Shown here piece by piece: positions 51,348 through 60,754 of a stretch of 64,000 nt of DNA (positions within the stretch are counted from its first letter, which is position 1; each line of letters starts with the position of its first letter). The notes under the pieces are model-generated. The model did not search any database, was not told the DNA's origin, and was given only the letters and a program-made list of their open reading frames with translations. The DNA comes from Microcystis elabens FACHB-917. GTDB lineage: Bacteria; Cyanobacteriota; Cyanobacteriia; PCC-6307; Cyanobiaceae. Made by a program: the position numbers and the translations under genes. The stretch lies in contig NZ_JACJSZ010000002.1 in the NCBI RefSeq assembly GCF_014698445.1, positions 62,001 to 126,000 of the forward strand, in the 5' to 3' direction.

Positions 51348-53457
51348 TCCGCTGCCGCCCTTTGTTCTCAAGAACGAGGAAACCTTCGCGATCCTGGATT
51401 CCCGGGGCGAGATCTCCCCGGACCTCCAGCAGGAGGCCGGCATCTTCCACCGCGGCACCCGCCATGTCAGCCGCCTGCAGGTGCTGCTGTGGGGGCGCCC
51501 GCCGCTGGTGCTGAGCTCCACCGAACTCGGTGCGGTGGGCGTGCTGGTGAGCCACCTCAGCAACAGCGAGGGCGGTGCTGAAGGGTCGGCGGCCATGACG
51601 GTCCACCTGGAGCGCAGGACCGTCCTGACCGCCACCGCCTGCCTGCAGCAGTTCTGCTTCACCAGCTACGGCGACCGGCGGGTGGCGGTGCCGCTGACCC
51701 TGCGGCTCGATGCGGACTTCCGTGACATCTTCGAGGTGCGGGGATACACGCGGGCGGAGCGCGGCCGCACCGTCCGTCGCGGCGTCGACGGCAACCTTGA
51801 GCTCACCTACAGGGGCCTGGACGGGGAGGATCGGATGACGGTCCTGCGCCTCAGCGATCCCGTGCACGACGTTGGCGCGGAGCACATCGGCCTGGAGCTG
51901 ACCCTGGAACCCCGGCAGACCCGGCGGCTGTTCCTGGTGCTGGATTTCCATCCCCTCGCTGTGCCGCTGGGCGCTGAGGATCACTACAACGCCGCCATGG
52001 CGGCCACGATCCAGCGCTTCCGGGAGGCCCGGCGCAGCGCCGCTTCGGTGGTCAGCGACAACCCGGCCTTCAACAGCTGGCTGATGCGCTCCTTCTCCGA
52101 TGTGCACCTGCTGGCCAGCCAGGTGGAGGATGGCCTCTACCCCTACGCCGGCGTGCCCTGGTTCAGCTGTCCCTTCGGTCGGGATGGCCTGATCACGGCG
52201 CGCCAGATGCTGATGGTGGAACCCCGTCTGGCGCGGGGGGTGCTGGGCTACCTGGCCAGCAGCCAGGCGATGGTCGACGACCCCGCCCACGACGAGGAGG
52301 CGGGCAAGATCCTGCACGAATCACGGCTCGGAGAGATGGCGGCGCTCGGGGAAGTCCCGTTCTCCAGGTATTACGGCGCCGTCGACTCCACGCCCCTGTT
52401 CCTGATGCTGGCGGGCGACTACCTCCGCCGCAGTGATGATCGGGACTTCATCGCCGGCCTGCTGCCTGAACTGCGGGCGGCGATGGCCTGGATCCACAGG
52501 GCCCAAGCCGGCAGCTTCGATGGCTTCCTCCGCTACCTGCGGGTGGCCGAGAACGGGCTGCGCAACCAGGGCTGGAAGGATTCCGACGACTCCATCCACC
52601 ACGCCGACGGCCGACTGGCCGAGGGCTCGATCGCCCTCTGCGAAGTGCAGGCCTATGCCTATGGGGCACGGCGCGCCCTCGCCTCGATCCTGCACCGCCT
52701 GGGCAGGCCCGCCGAAGCGGAGGGGCTGCTGGAGGAGGCCGCCGCCCTGCGCCACCGCTTCCATCGGGCCTTCTGGATGCCCTCGATCGACTCCTATGCC
52801 CTGGCCATCGACGGCGACGGCCAGCCCTGCCGGGTGCGGACCTCGAACGCGGGTCACTGCCTCTGGACCGGCATCGCCTCCACGGAGGCGGCGGCAGCGG
52901 TCGCCCGGCAGCTAATGGCCCCCAGCAGCTTCAACGGCTGGGGCATCCGCACCCTCGATGAGCGGGAGAGCCGCTATAACCCGATGAGCTATCACAACGG
53001 TTCCGTCTGGCCCCATGACAACGCCCTGATCGGCATGGGTCTGGCCCGGTACGGTCATCGCTCCGAAACCCTGCAGATCCTCACGGGCCTGTTCGAAGCC
53101 GCCAGTGCGGTGCCGATGTTCCAGCTGCCGGAGCTGTTCTGCGGCTTCCAGCGCCGGGAGGAGGAGGGCCCCACCTTCTATCCGGTGGCCTGCAGCCCCC
53201 AGGCCTGGGCCAGCGCCAGCGTGTTCGGCCTGCTGGAGGCGATCACCGGCATGGCGATCGAGCGGGAGCACGGCAGCAACCGGGTGCAGGTGCGCCTGCA
53301 CAACCCCTGCCTTCCCAGGGGCCTGAACATGCTCGACATCAACGGCCTGCGGCTGGGGGAGGAAGAGATCAATCTGCAGTTCCACCGCAGCGACCATGAC
53401 GTGGGCGTGATGGTGCGGGGTCGCTCGCCAGGGGTGGACGTGCTGATCATGAAGTGA
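51340..53457 (+). CDS. Amylo-1,6-glucosidase-like / glycogen-debranching N-terminal domain protein
   Basis: The 705 residues have an N-terminal beta-rich domain (FVLKNEETFAILDSRGEISP onward, GDE_N_bis type) and a C-terminal (alpha/alpha)6-barrel with GVPWFSCPFGRDGLITARQM, RNQGWKDSDDSIHHADGRLA and YNPMSYHNGSVWPHDNALIG, where acidic residues (Asp in GRDG; KDSDD) would be catalytic or structural. The family cleaves alpha-1,6 or related glucosidic bonds. It is coupled to the GT4 gene. Confidence 0.9.
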   Translation: MPDPLPPFVLKNEETFAILDSRGEISPDLQQEAGIFHRGTRHVSRLQVLLWGRPPLVLSSTELGAVGVLVSHLSNSEGGAEGSAAMTVHLERRTVLTATACLQQFCFTSYGDRRVAVPLTLRLDADFRDIFEVRGYTRAERGRTVRRGVDGNLELTYRGLDGEDRMTVLRLSDPVHDVGAEHIGLELTLEPRQTRRLFLVLDFHPLAVPLGAEDHYNAAMAATIQRFREARRSAASVVSDNPAFNSWLMRSFSDVHLLASQVEDGLYPYAGVPWFSCPFGRDGLITARQMLMVEPRLARGVLGYLASSQAMVDDPAHDEEAGKILHESRLGEMAALGEVPFSRYYGAVDSTPLFLMLAGDYLRRSDDRDFIAGLLPELRAAMAWIHRAQAGSFDGFLRYLRVAENGLRNQGWKDSDDSIHHADGRLAEGSIALCEVQAYAYGARRALASILHRLGRPAEAEGLLEEAAALRHRFHRAFWMPSIDSYALAIDGDGQPCRVRTSNAGHCLWTGIASTEAAAAVARQLMAPSSFNGWGIRTLDERESRYNPMSYHNGSVWPHDNALIGMGLARYGHRSETLQILTGLFEAASAVPMFQLPELFCGFQRREEEGPTFYPVACSPQAWASASVFGLLEAITGMAIEREHGSNRVQVRLHNPCLPRGLNMLDINGLRLGEEEINLQFHRSDHDVGVMVRGRSPGVDVLIMK

Positions 53458-53561
53458 CAGCCGGGGCTGGTACCCCGCTCGCCACGGTGTGTCCTCGCGG
53501 AAGCTGCGCCATCCGGCGCGCCGATCCAGACTGCACCGCCGCCTCAGGAACCTCTCTCTCC

Positions 53562-53906
53562 ATGGCCGCCTTTCGTGCCGCTCTCGTTCTGATGTGGCTG
53601 GCCGTGGCCGGCTACACCGGGGTGGTGGTGACGCACCATGGCATCGTCCTGGTGCGTGTCTTCTTCTCGGACGTCCGCGCCGTGGCCCGGCCCGGCCAGT
53701 TCGATCTGGATTTCATCGGCCTGCTGCTGATCGGCGGTCTCTGAGTGGCCTGGAGACACGACTTCTCCGCCCGAGGACTCGGCCTTGGCCTGCGGGCCCT
53801 GGTGGGCGGGATTCTGTTTCTGACGGCCTATCTGCTGGTGCTGTCCCTCCAGACCAACGGCAGCATGAAGCAGGTGCTGCTGGGGGCCCGCAGGGCCGCC
53901 GACTAG
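53562..53906 (+). pseudogene. Small membrane protein interrupted by an in-frame TGA
   Basis: From ATG 53562 the frame gives FRAALVLMWLAVAGYTGVVV and FDLDFIGLLLIGGL, then TGA at 53742-53744. The same frame continues VAWRHDFSARGLGLGLRALV and FLTAYLLVLSLQTNGSMKQV to TAG at 53904-53906, a coherent three-helix protein of 114 codons. The stop sits where Trp (TGG) would be expected before VAWRH. Either a nonsense mutation, or two peptides (TGA is followed immediately by GTG). No Sec machinery hint is present. Confidence 0.65.
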
Positions 53907-53928
53907 CCGGGCATGGCCACCGGATCGT

Positions 53929-56250
53929 TCAGCCGATGCCGGTGCGGCAGAGGTCGAGCACGTCGGCCATCGAGCGGATCTGATCCATGGTGGTGCGCAG
54001 CTGGGCGGCGCTGAGGAGCTCGACCCGCAGGTCGATGCGGGCCGGCTTGCCGGCGCTGGTGCGCACGCGGGCATCGCTGACGTTGATGCGGTGATCGGAA
54101 AGGCGCATCAGGATGTCCTTGAGCACCCCCACCCGATCGAGCACCTCGATGCGCAGCCGCACCGGGTAGCGGCGCAGCTGGGCCTCCCCGAGCGGGTTCC
54201 AGCGCACCGGCAGCCGCCGCTCCACCGGCACCTGGGGCACGTTGGCGCAGTCCTGGCGGTGGATGGTGATGCCGTGGTTGCCGAGGGCCACGGTGCCCAC
54301 GATCGCTTCACCGGGCAGGGGGCTGCAGCAGCCCCCCAGGCGGTATTCCAGCCCCTCCAGCCCGAGGATCGGGCTGTTCGAGGGGTGCCCGTGGGGGGCC
54401 TGGCGCGGCTGGGCCGCGGCCACCCCGGCGGCCACTTCCTCGTTGGTGGGGACGGGGGCGGCAGCGGCGGTGCTGAGGCGCACCTCCTCCCGCAGGCGGT
54501 TCAGCACCTGCTGCAGGGTGACACCGCCGAAGCCCAGGGCCGCCAGCAGGTCCTCGGTGCCCACCAGGTTGCAGCGCTTCGCCACCCGGGCGATCGCCTC
54601 ACCGTTGAGCAGGGCGTCGAAGCCGTCGCGGCCCAGCTCCCGCTCCAGCATTTCGGTGCCCCGCTGGATGTTGTCGTCGCGGTGGCTGCGCTTGTACCAG
54701 CCGCGGATGCGGTTGCGGGCCGTGGGGGTGGCCACGAAGTTGAGCCAGTCGAGGCTCGGGTGGGCGTTCTTGGCGGTGATCACCTGCACGAAGTCGCCGT
54801 TCTGCAACGGTGTGGCCAGGGGACAGAGGCGGTCGTTGATGCGCACGCCCTGGCAGTGGTTGCCCACCTCGGAGTGGATGCGGAAGGCGAAGTCGACGGC
54901 GGTGGATCCCTTGCGCAGCCCCACCACGTCTCCCTTGGGGGTGAACACGAACACCTCCTCGTCGAAGAGGTCCTCCTTGATCGAGGCCAGGAAGTCGCTG
55001 CTGTCCTCGCCGCCGTCGTCCTTCTGCCAGTCGACCAGCTGCCGCAGCCAGTTGAAACGCTCCGTGTCGCCGGCCGCCGGTGAGCCCCCCTCCTTGTACT
55101 TCCAGTGGGCGGCGATGCCGTACTCCGCCACCTGGTGCATGTCGGTGGTGCGGATCTGGACCTCGATCGGCCGGTGGCGGCCGATCACGGCCGTGTGCAG
55201 CGACTGGTAGCCGTTGGGCTTGGGCAGGCCGATGTAGTCCTTGAAGCGTCCCGGGATGGGCCGGAAGATGTCGTGCACCACCGCCAGAGCCCGGTAGCAG
55301 CTCTCCACGCTCGGGCAGAGAATCCGCAGGGCCGCCACGTCGTAGATCTCGTGGAAGGCCTTCTGCTGGCGCTGCATCTTGCTCCAGATGCCGTAGAGGT
55401 GCTTGGGACGGCCGCTCACCTCGCAGTCCTGCAGCCCCGCCGCCAGCAGCCGGTCGCGCAGCAGCTGCACCGTGGTGGCGAGCCGTTCCTCCCGTTCGCT
55501 GCGCTTGGTGGCGACCTGCTGCTGGACGTCGCGGTAGGACTCGGGCTCCAGCACCTTGAAGGCCAGGTCCTCCAGCTCCCACTTGAAGCGGCCGATGCCG
55601 AGGCGGTTGGCCAGGGGGGCGTAGATGTCGCGGGTCTCCCGGGCGATGCGCTGCTGCTTCTCGGGCTTGAGGGCGCCGAGGGTGCGCATGTTGTGGAGCC
55701 GGTCGGCCAGCTTGACCAGCACCACCCGGATGTCGCTGGCCATGGCCAGGAACATGCGGCGCAGGTTCTCCGCCTGGGCCTCGGTGCGGTTGGTGAAATG
55801 GATGCCGCCCAGCTTGGTGACCCCCTCCACCAGGGCGCGCACCTCCTCGCCGAAACGCGCTTCGATCTCCTCGGGGGTGACCTGGGTGTCCTCCACCACG
55901 TCGTGGAGGAAGCCGGCGGCGATCACCGCCGCGCTGGCGCCGATGTCGCGCAGCAGACCGGCGACGGCGATCGGATGGACGATGTAGGGCTCGCCGCTGG
56001 CCCGGAACTGGCCGTCGTGGAGCTGGTAGGCGAAGTCGAAGGCCGTGGCCACCAGGGCCTCCGGATCGACCGGACGGGCCTCCGCACCGGCGGGCTGCAG
56101 GTGCTGCAGACTCTGGCGCAGCCAGGCCGGCAGGGGAATGCCGTAGTCGCGGCCAGGGACGTTATCCCGGGTCCCCTCTGCAGCAGGAACGGCGGCCGAG
56201 GCGTAAGCCAGCGGAGAGGAACCTGAATCCGGCGCCACCCTCAGCATCAC
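53929..56250 (-). CDS. spoT: Bifunctional (p)ppGpp synthetase/hydrolase (Rel/SpoT)
   Basis: Makes and degrades the stringent alarmone. The hydrolase HD domain has FLHDVVED (H116, D117, E120, D121) and the metal-binding KLADRLHNMRTL; the synthetase domain has GRFKDYIGLPKPNGYQSLHT and IRTTDMHQVAEYGIAAHWKY. Then come a TGS domain (VFVFTPKGDVVGLRKGSTAV), a zinc-finger-like LGGCCSPLPGEAIVG and a C-terminal ACT/RRM domain. 773 residues, normal for the cyanobacterial enzyme. Confidence 0.96.
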   Translation of the reverse strand: MMLRVAPDSGSSPLAYASAAVPAAEGTRDNVPGRDYGIPLPAWLRQSLQHLQPAGAEARPVDPEALVATAFDFAYQLHDGQFRASGEPYIVHPIAVAGLLRDIGASAAVIAAGFLHDVVEDTQVTPEEIEARFGEEVRALVEGVTKLGGIHFTNRTEAQAENLRRMFLAMASDIRVVLVKLADRLHNMRTLGALKPEKQQRIARETRDIYAPLANRLGIGRFKWELEDLAFKVLEPESYRDVQQQVATKRSEREERLATTVQLLRDRLLAAGLQDCEVSGRPKHLYGIWSKMQRQQKAFHEIYDVAALRILCPSVESCYRALAVVHDIFRPIPGRFKDYIGLPKPNGYQSLHTAVIGRHRPIEVQIRTTDMHQVAEYGIAAHWKYKEGGSPAAGDTERFNWLRQLVDWQKDDGGEDSSDFLASIKEDLFDEEVFVFTPKGDVVGLRKGSTAVDFAFRIHSEVGNHCQGVRINDRLCPLATPLQNGDFVQVITAKNAHPSLDWLNFVATPTARNRIRGWYKRSHRDDNIQRGTEMLERELGRDGFDALLNGEAIARVAKRCNLVGTEDLLAALGFGGVTLQQVLNRLREEVRLSTAAAAPVPTNEEVAAGVAAAQPRQAPHGHPSNSPILGLEGLEYRLGGCCSPLPGEAIVGTVALGNHGITIHRQDCANVPQVPVERRLPVRWNPLGEAQLRRYPVRLRIEVLDRVGVLKDILMRLSDHRINVSDARVRTSAGKPARIDLRVELLSAAQLRTTMDQIRSMADVLDLCRTGIG

Positions 56251-56344
56251 ACCCTTCAGGGTTCACCCATGGTATGGGGCAATCGTCACGAACCAGGGGA
56301 TTTGCGCATTCGGCCATCCAGACTGGGCGCCGCCGGCGTCATCC

Positions 56345-57955
56345 ATGGCCCTGCCCGCCCCGTCCCTGCCAGCCGCTCCGGTGCTGCGGATCGGTGCTCT
56401 GCAGGTGCGCTACCCCGGCAGCGGGCAGCCCACCCTCGACGGGCTCGACCTGACCCTTAGCGCCGGCGAACGGCTGGCCCTGGTGGGGCCCTCGGGCTGC
56501 GGCAAGAGCACGGTGGCCCGGGCCGTGCTGCAGTTGCTGCCCCCGGGCAGCCAGTGCGAGGGGGAGCTGCTGCTGGCGGGGCAGGACCCCCGGCGGCTGC
56601 GGCGCGCCGCCCTGCGCCGGCTGCGGGGCGAAGCCGTGGGCCTGGTCTTCCAGGACCCGATGACCCGGCTCAACCCCCTGCTCACCATCGGTGAGCACCT
56701 GCGTGACACCCTGGCCGCCCACCGCGGCGGGGGTCGCCAGCGGGCGCGGGAACTGCTGGCCCGGGTGGGGATCGCCCCGGAGCGCTACGGCAGCTTCCCC
56801 CACGAGTTCAGCGGCGGCATGCGCCAGCGCCTGGCCATCGCCCTGGCCCTGGCCCTCCACCCTCCCCTGGTGATCGCCGACGAGCCCACCACCAGCCTGG
56901 ATGTGGCCGTGGCGGCCCAGGTGATGGCCCAGCTGAGCGAACTCTGCACCGAAACCGGCAGCGCCCTGCTGCTGATCAGCCACGACCTGGCCATGGCCGG
57001 TCGCTGGTGCGACCGCATCGCCGTGCTCGACCAGGGGCGGCTGGTGGAGGAGGCCCCCAGCCGGCAGTTGCTCACGGCCCCGGCCTCGCCCCTGGCCCGG
57101 CGGCTGGTGGGCGCCGCCCGGGCGCGGGAAGGGGGGCGCAGCGAGGCCCCCGCCGCCGTACCGGTGCTGCTGGAGGTGGAGGAGCTGCGCAGCTGGCACC
57201 CGCTGCCCTCCCTGCCCTGGCAGCCGCGCTGGATCAAGGCGGTGGATGGCGTGAGCCTGACCCTGCACGAAGGAGAAACCATCGGCGTGGTGGGAGCGTC
57301 GGGCTGCGGCAAGAGCAGCCTCTGCCGCGCCCTGATGGGGCTGGCGCCGGTGCGGGGCGGAGCGGTGCGGCTTCAGGGGGTCGACCTGCGCCGTCTGGGG
57401 GGACGGCCCCTGCGGCGGGCCCGGCGGCGGCTGCAGATGGTCTTCCAGGATCCCCTGGCCTGCCTCAACCCCCAGATGGGCGTGGGGGAGGCGGTGGCCG
57501 ATCCCCTGCTGATCCATGGGCTGGCCGGCCATGCGGAGGCCCGCCGCCGCGCCAGGGAGCAGCTGGCCCTGGTGGGGCTGGATCCCCCCGAATCCTTCGA
57601 AAACCGCCTGCCCCGCCAGCTCTCGGGCGGCCAGCAGCAGCGGGTGGCGATCGCCCGCGCCCTGATCCTGGAGCCCCAGGTGCTGCTCTGCGACGAGAGC
57701 GTCAGCATGCTCGACGCCGAGATCCAGGCCGACGTGCTGGCCCTGTTGCGGCGCCTGCAGGGCCAGCTCGGCCTGGGCATGCTGTTCATCACCCACGACC
57801 TCTCGGTGGCCGGCGGTTTCTGCCATCGCGTCCTGGTGCTCGACGGCGGCCGCGTCGTGGAGCAGGGGGCCGGTGGCGAACTGCTGGCCGACCCACAGGC
57901 CGTGATCACCCGCACCCTGGTGGAGGCCTGTCCGCGCCTGCCCCCCCTGCCCTGA
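56345..57955 (+). CDS. ABC transporter ATP-binding protein, two fused ATPase domains (DppD/DppF-type)
   Basis: Both halves carry Walker A: GPSGCGKST (48-56) and GASGCGKSS (near 317). The signature motifs are FSGGMRQRLAIA and LSGGQQQRVAIA, and the Walker B blocks PPLVIADEPTTSLD and PQVLLCDESVSML. FQDPMTRLNPLL and FQDPLACLNPQM are the peptide/nickel-importer pattern. The first domain resembles DppD/OppD and the second DppF/OppF. In its second Walker B (CDES) Ser replaces the usual Pro. It would power a peptide or similar importer; the membrane and binding subunits are not in this window. Confidence 0.93.
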   Translation: MALPAPSLPAAPVLRIGALQVRYPGSGQPTLDGLDLTLSAGERLALVGPSGCGKSTVARAVLQLLPPGSQCEGELLLAGQDPRRLRRAALRRLRGEAVGLVFQDPMTRLNPLLTIGEHLRDTLAAHRGGGRQRARELLARVGIAPERYGSFPHEFSGGMRQRLAIALALALHPPLVIADEPTTSLDVAVAAQVMAQLSELCTETGSALLLISHDLAMAGRWCDRIAVLDQGRLVEEAPSRQLLTAPASPLARRLVGAARAREGGRSEAPAAVPVLLEVEELRSWHPLPSLPWQPRWIKAVDGVSLTLHEGETIGVVGASGCGKSSLCRALMGLAPVRGGAVRLQGVDLRRLGGRPLRRARRRLQMVFQDPLACLNPQMGVGEAVADPLLIHGLAGHAEARRRAREQLALVGLDPPESFENRLPRQLSGGQQQRVAIARALILEPQVLLCDESVSMLDAEIQADVLALLRRLQGQLGLGMLFITHDLSVAGGFCHRVLVLDGGRVVEQGAGGELLADPQAVITRTLVEACPRLPPLP

Positions 57956-57986
57956 AGTCCCACCACGCCGCATCGCGCGGGATCCT

Positions 57987-58481
57987 TCAGAGCAGGGCGT
58001 CCAGCAGATCGGCGATCAGCAGGTTGTCGAGGGAGAGCAGGCCGCCGCCGGAGGTGATCAGCACCAGACACATCACCACGTACATGGCCGCCTTCTCCCA
58101 GCTGGGCGGTTCCCCCACCCCCATCGGGCCGGTGTAGTCCCCTGGGGGAATCTGATAGGGATCCGGTGCGATGAACGGGAACCCGGAGACCAGCTCCAGC
58201 ACCATGGCGTAGGCCATCGACACCAGGATCGCCAGGGCCGCCAGGGGGGTGAGCAGCCCGGGGATCAGGGCGATCCCGGCCCCCCACATCGAGGCCGCCG
58301 AGAGGAAGCAGAGCCACTCCGGCGTCTTCATCGCCGTGGACCAGGTGCGCAGGTTGCGCAGCTTCGGCCAGCCGTGGCGGATGAAGGCCACCCCCATGAA
58401 CAGCCGCAGCACCAGCAGAGCCGCACCCGCCGCCGGGGTCGGGCCGGTGGGCACGAGCAGGGTGACGATCTCGATGTCCAT
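57987..58481 (-). CDS. DoxX-family membrane protein
   Basis: The 164 residues show the DoxX/DoxD-type arrangement: AALLVLRLFMGVAFIRHGWP with a conserved His/Pro turn, KLRNLRTWSTAMKTPEWLCF, and further helices (SAASMWGAGIALIPGLLTPL). It is probably an inner-membrane protein, perhaps linked to quinone or redox processes as in other members. ATG 58481 is used because the upstream in-frame segment is Arg/Pro-rich and not helical. Confidence 0.85.
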   Translation of the reverse strand: MDIEIVTLLVPTGPTPAAGAALLVLRLFMGVAFIRHGWPKLRNLRTWSTAMKTPEWLCFLSAASMWGAGIALIPGLLTPLAALAILVSMAYAMVLELVSGFPFIAPDPYQIPPGDYTGPMGVGEPPSWEKAAMYVVMCLVLITSGGGLLSLDNLLIADLLDALL

Positions 58482-58624
58482 CGGAGGGCGGAGCGGCGGG
58501 ATGGCAGGCCAGCTCACCGTAAGCAGGGTCGGCGGCCGGCGCAGCGGCGCGGCCGGGCGAAACGCTGGGTCCTGGCCATCATGCGGTCGGGAGGTTCCCT
58601 GTCTCCTCCACCCCTGCCGATGCC

Positions 58625-60754
58625 ATGACCCCATGCGCGGCGGCCCTGCCGTCCCCGGGAAGCAGCGCCCCCCTGGGCGCCTCGCTCAGCGATGGCGGCG
58701 TCAACTTCAGCCTCTATGCCAGGCGGGCGACGGCGGTGGAGCTGTGCCTGTTCGAGCGCGTCGATGCCGCCGGGCCCAGCCGGCGCCTCCGCCTCGATCC
58801 CGACCGGCACCGCAGCGGCGACTACTGGCACTGCCGGGTGGAGGGGATCGGGCCGGGGCAACCCTACGGCTGGTGCGTCGACGGCCCCAGGCTCCCCGGG
58901 CAGGGGCTGCGCTTCGACCCGTCCAACCTGCTGCTGGATCCCCACGGACTCGCCCTGGCGATGCCGCCGGGCTACGGCCGCGCCCCCGGCCGCAGCAGCT
59001 CCGGCGACTGGGGCACCGCCATGAAGAGCGTGGTGGCCGATCCACTCGCCTACGACTGGGAAGGGGATCGGCCCCTGCAGAGGCCCTCGCGCGAGACGGT
59101 GATCTACGAGCTGCACGTGCGCGGCTTCACCGCCCACCCCAGCGCCGGCCTGCCGCCGGAGCTGGCGGGCACCTACCGGGGCCTGATCAGCCGCATCCCC
59201 TACCTCCAGGACCTGGGCATCACGGCGGTGGAACTGCTGCCGGTCTTCGCCTTCGATCCCCTGGCGGCCCCCACCGGCCTGCGCAACTACTGGGGCTACC
59301 AGCCGGTCTCCTTCTTCGCGCCGCACCCGGGCTACGCCTCCAGTCCCGATCCCCTGGCGGTGATCGACGAGTTCCGCGACCTGGTCAGGGCGCTGCACCG
59401 TGCCGGCATCGAGGTGGTCCTCGATGTGGTGTTCAACCACACCGCCGAAGGGGATGCCCAGGGGCCCACCTTCTGCTTCCGCGGGCTGGCGGATGGCGAC
59501 TACTACCTGCAGAACGACGACGGCTCCTACATCGACGACACCGGCTGCGGCAACACCTTCAACGCCAACCATCCAGTGGTGCGGCGCCTGATCCGCGAAA
59601 GCCTGCGCCACTGGGTGCGGCATCTGCATGTCGATGGCTTCCGCTTCGATCTGGCCTCGGTGCTGGACCGGGACCAGACCGGCCGGCCCACCCCCCTCTC
59701 GCCGATCCTCTGGGACATCGACACCGATCCGGTGCTGGCCGGGACCAAGCTGATCGCCGAGGCCTGGGATGCCGCCGGCCTCTATCAGGTGGGCAGCTTC
59801 GTCGGCGACAACTGGCAGGAATGGAACGGCCGCTTCCGCGACGACCTGCGCCGGTTCGTCAAGGGCGATGCCGGCCTGGCGGCCAGCGCGGGCCAGCGGC
59901 TGATGGGCAGCCCCGACATCTACGGCCACAAGCAGCGGGAGGCCGAGGCCAGCGTCAACTTCATCACCTGCCATGACGGCTTCACCCTGGCCGACCTGGT
60001 CAGCTACAACGCCAAGCACAACGAGGCCAACGGCGAGGGCAACCGCGACGGCAGCGACGACAACGCCAACTGGAACTGCGGCGTGGAGGGACCCACGCAG
60101 GACCCCGAGGTCCTGGCCCTGCGCGCCCGCCAGAGCCGAAACCTGCTGACCATGCTGCTGCTGGCGGTCGGCACGCCGATGCTGGCCATGGGCGATGAGC
60201 TCGGACGCAGCCAGCAGGGCAACAACAACGCCTACGCCCAGGACAACCCGATCAGCTGGCTCGACTGGTCGCTGCTGGAGCGCAACGCCGACCTGCATCG
60301 CTTCGTGCGCGAACTGATTGCTTACCGCCAGCACCGCGACGTGGTGGTCAATGGACGCAACCTCAGCCTCAGCGAGCTGGGGAGGCGCCATCACGTCACC
60401 TGGCATGGGGTCGAGCCGAACCGGCCCGACTGGAGCGAGAGCTCCCGCTCCTTCGCCGCGACGATCACCAGCATCGACCATCGCTTCCGCTGGCACGCCA
60501 TGGTCAACGCCTGGTGGGAGCCGCTGCGCTTCCGGCTGCCCGACGCCGATGGCGACACTTCGCGCTGGCGGCGCTGGATCGACACCTCCCGGCCCAGCCC
60601 GGAGGACATCGTGCCCTGGAACGATGCGCTGCCCCTCGACGACGACACCTGCACCCTGGGTCCCCGCTCGACGGTGGTGCTGGTGGTGGGGCTCAGTCCT
60701 GCAGCAGCTGCAGCCGATGGCCATCCGGATCCGCCAGCTGCAGGGCCCGTGTAG
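58625..60754 (+). CDS. glgX: Glycogen debranching enzyme GlgX (isoamylase family)
   Basis: A GH13 enzyme that hydrolyses alpha-1,6 branches of glycogen after phosphorylase action. The 709 residues begin with an N-terminal CBM48-like domain (LGASLSDGGVNFSLYARRAT). The catalytic barrel shows VIYELHVRGFTAHPSAG, GIEVVLDVVFNHTAEGD, HVDGFRFDLASVL (nucleophile Asp), KLIAEAWDAAGLYQVG (acid/base Glu) and ITCHDGFTLADLVSYN (third Asp). Its last 62 bases overlap the convergent VOC gene. Confidence 0.95.
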   Translation: MTPCAAALPSPGSSAPLGASLSDGGVNFSLYARRATAVELCLFERVDAAGPSRRLRLDPDRHRSGDYWHCRVEGIGPGQPYGWCVDGPRLPGQGLRFDPSNLLLDPHGLALAMPPGYGRAPGRSSSGDWGTAMKSVVADPLAYDWEGDRPLQRPSRETVIYELHVRGFTAHPSAGLPPELAGTYRGLISRIPYLQDLGITAVELLPVFAFDPLAAPTGLRNYWGYQPVSFFAPHPGYASSPDPLAVIDEFRDLVRALHRAGIEVVLDVVFNHTAEGDAQGPTFCFRGLADGDYYLQNDDGSYIDDTGCGNTFNANHPVVRRLIRESLRHWVRHLHVDGFRFDLASVLDRDQTGRPTPLSPILWDIDTDPVLAGTKLIAEAWDAAGLYQVGSFVGDNWQEWNGRFRDDLRRFVKGDAGLAASAGQRLMGSPDIYGHKQREAEASVNFITCHDGFTLADLVSYNAKHNEANGEGNRDGSDDNANWNCGVEGPTQDPEVLALRARQSRNLLTMLLLAVGTPMLAMGDELGRSQQGNNNAYAQDNPISWLDWSLLERNADLHRFVRELIAYRQHRDVVVNGRNLSLSELGRRHHVTWHGVEPNRPDWSESSRSFAATITSIDHRFRWHAMVNAWWEPLRFRLPDADGDTSRWRRWIDTSRPSPEDIVPWNDALPLDDDTCTLGPRSTVVLVVGLSPAAAAADGHPDPPAAGPV

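Noticed and set aside
53742..53744. TGA read as selenocysteine
   Set aside because: The expected residue is Trp, no SECIS-like structure is evident and cyanobacteria of this type are not known for selenoproteins.
58514..60724. A 736-codon leftward frame across glgX
   Set aside because: Antisense shadow of a clear GH13 enzyme.
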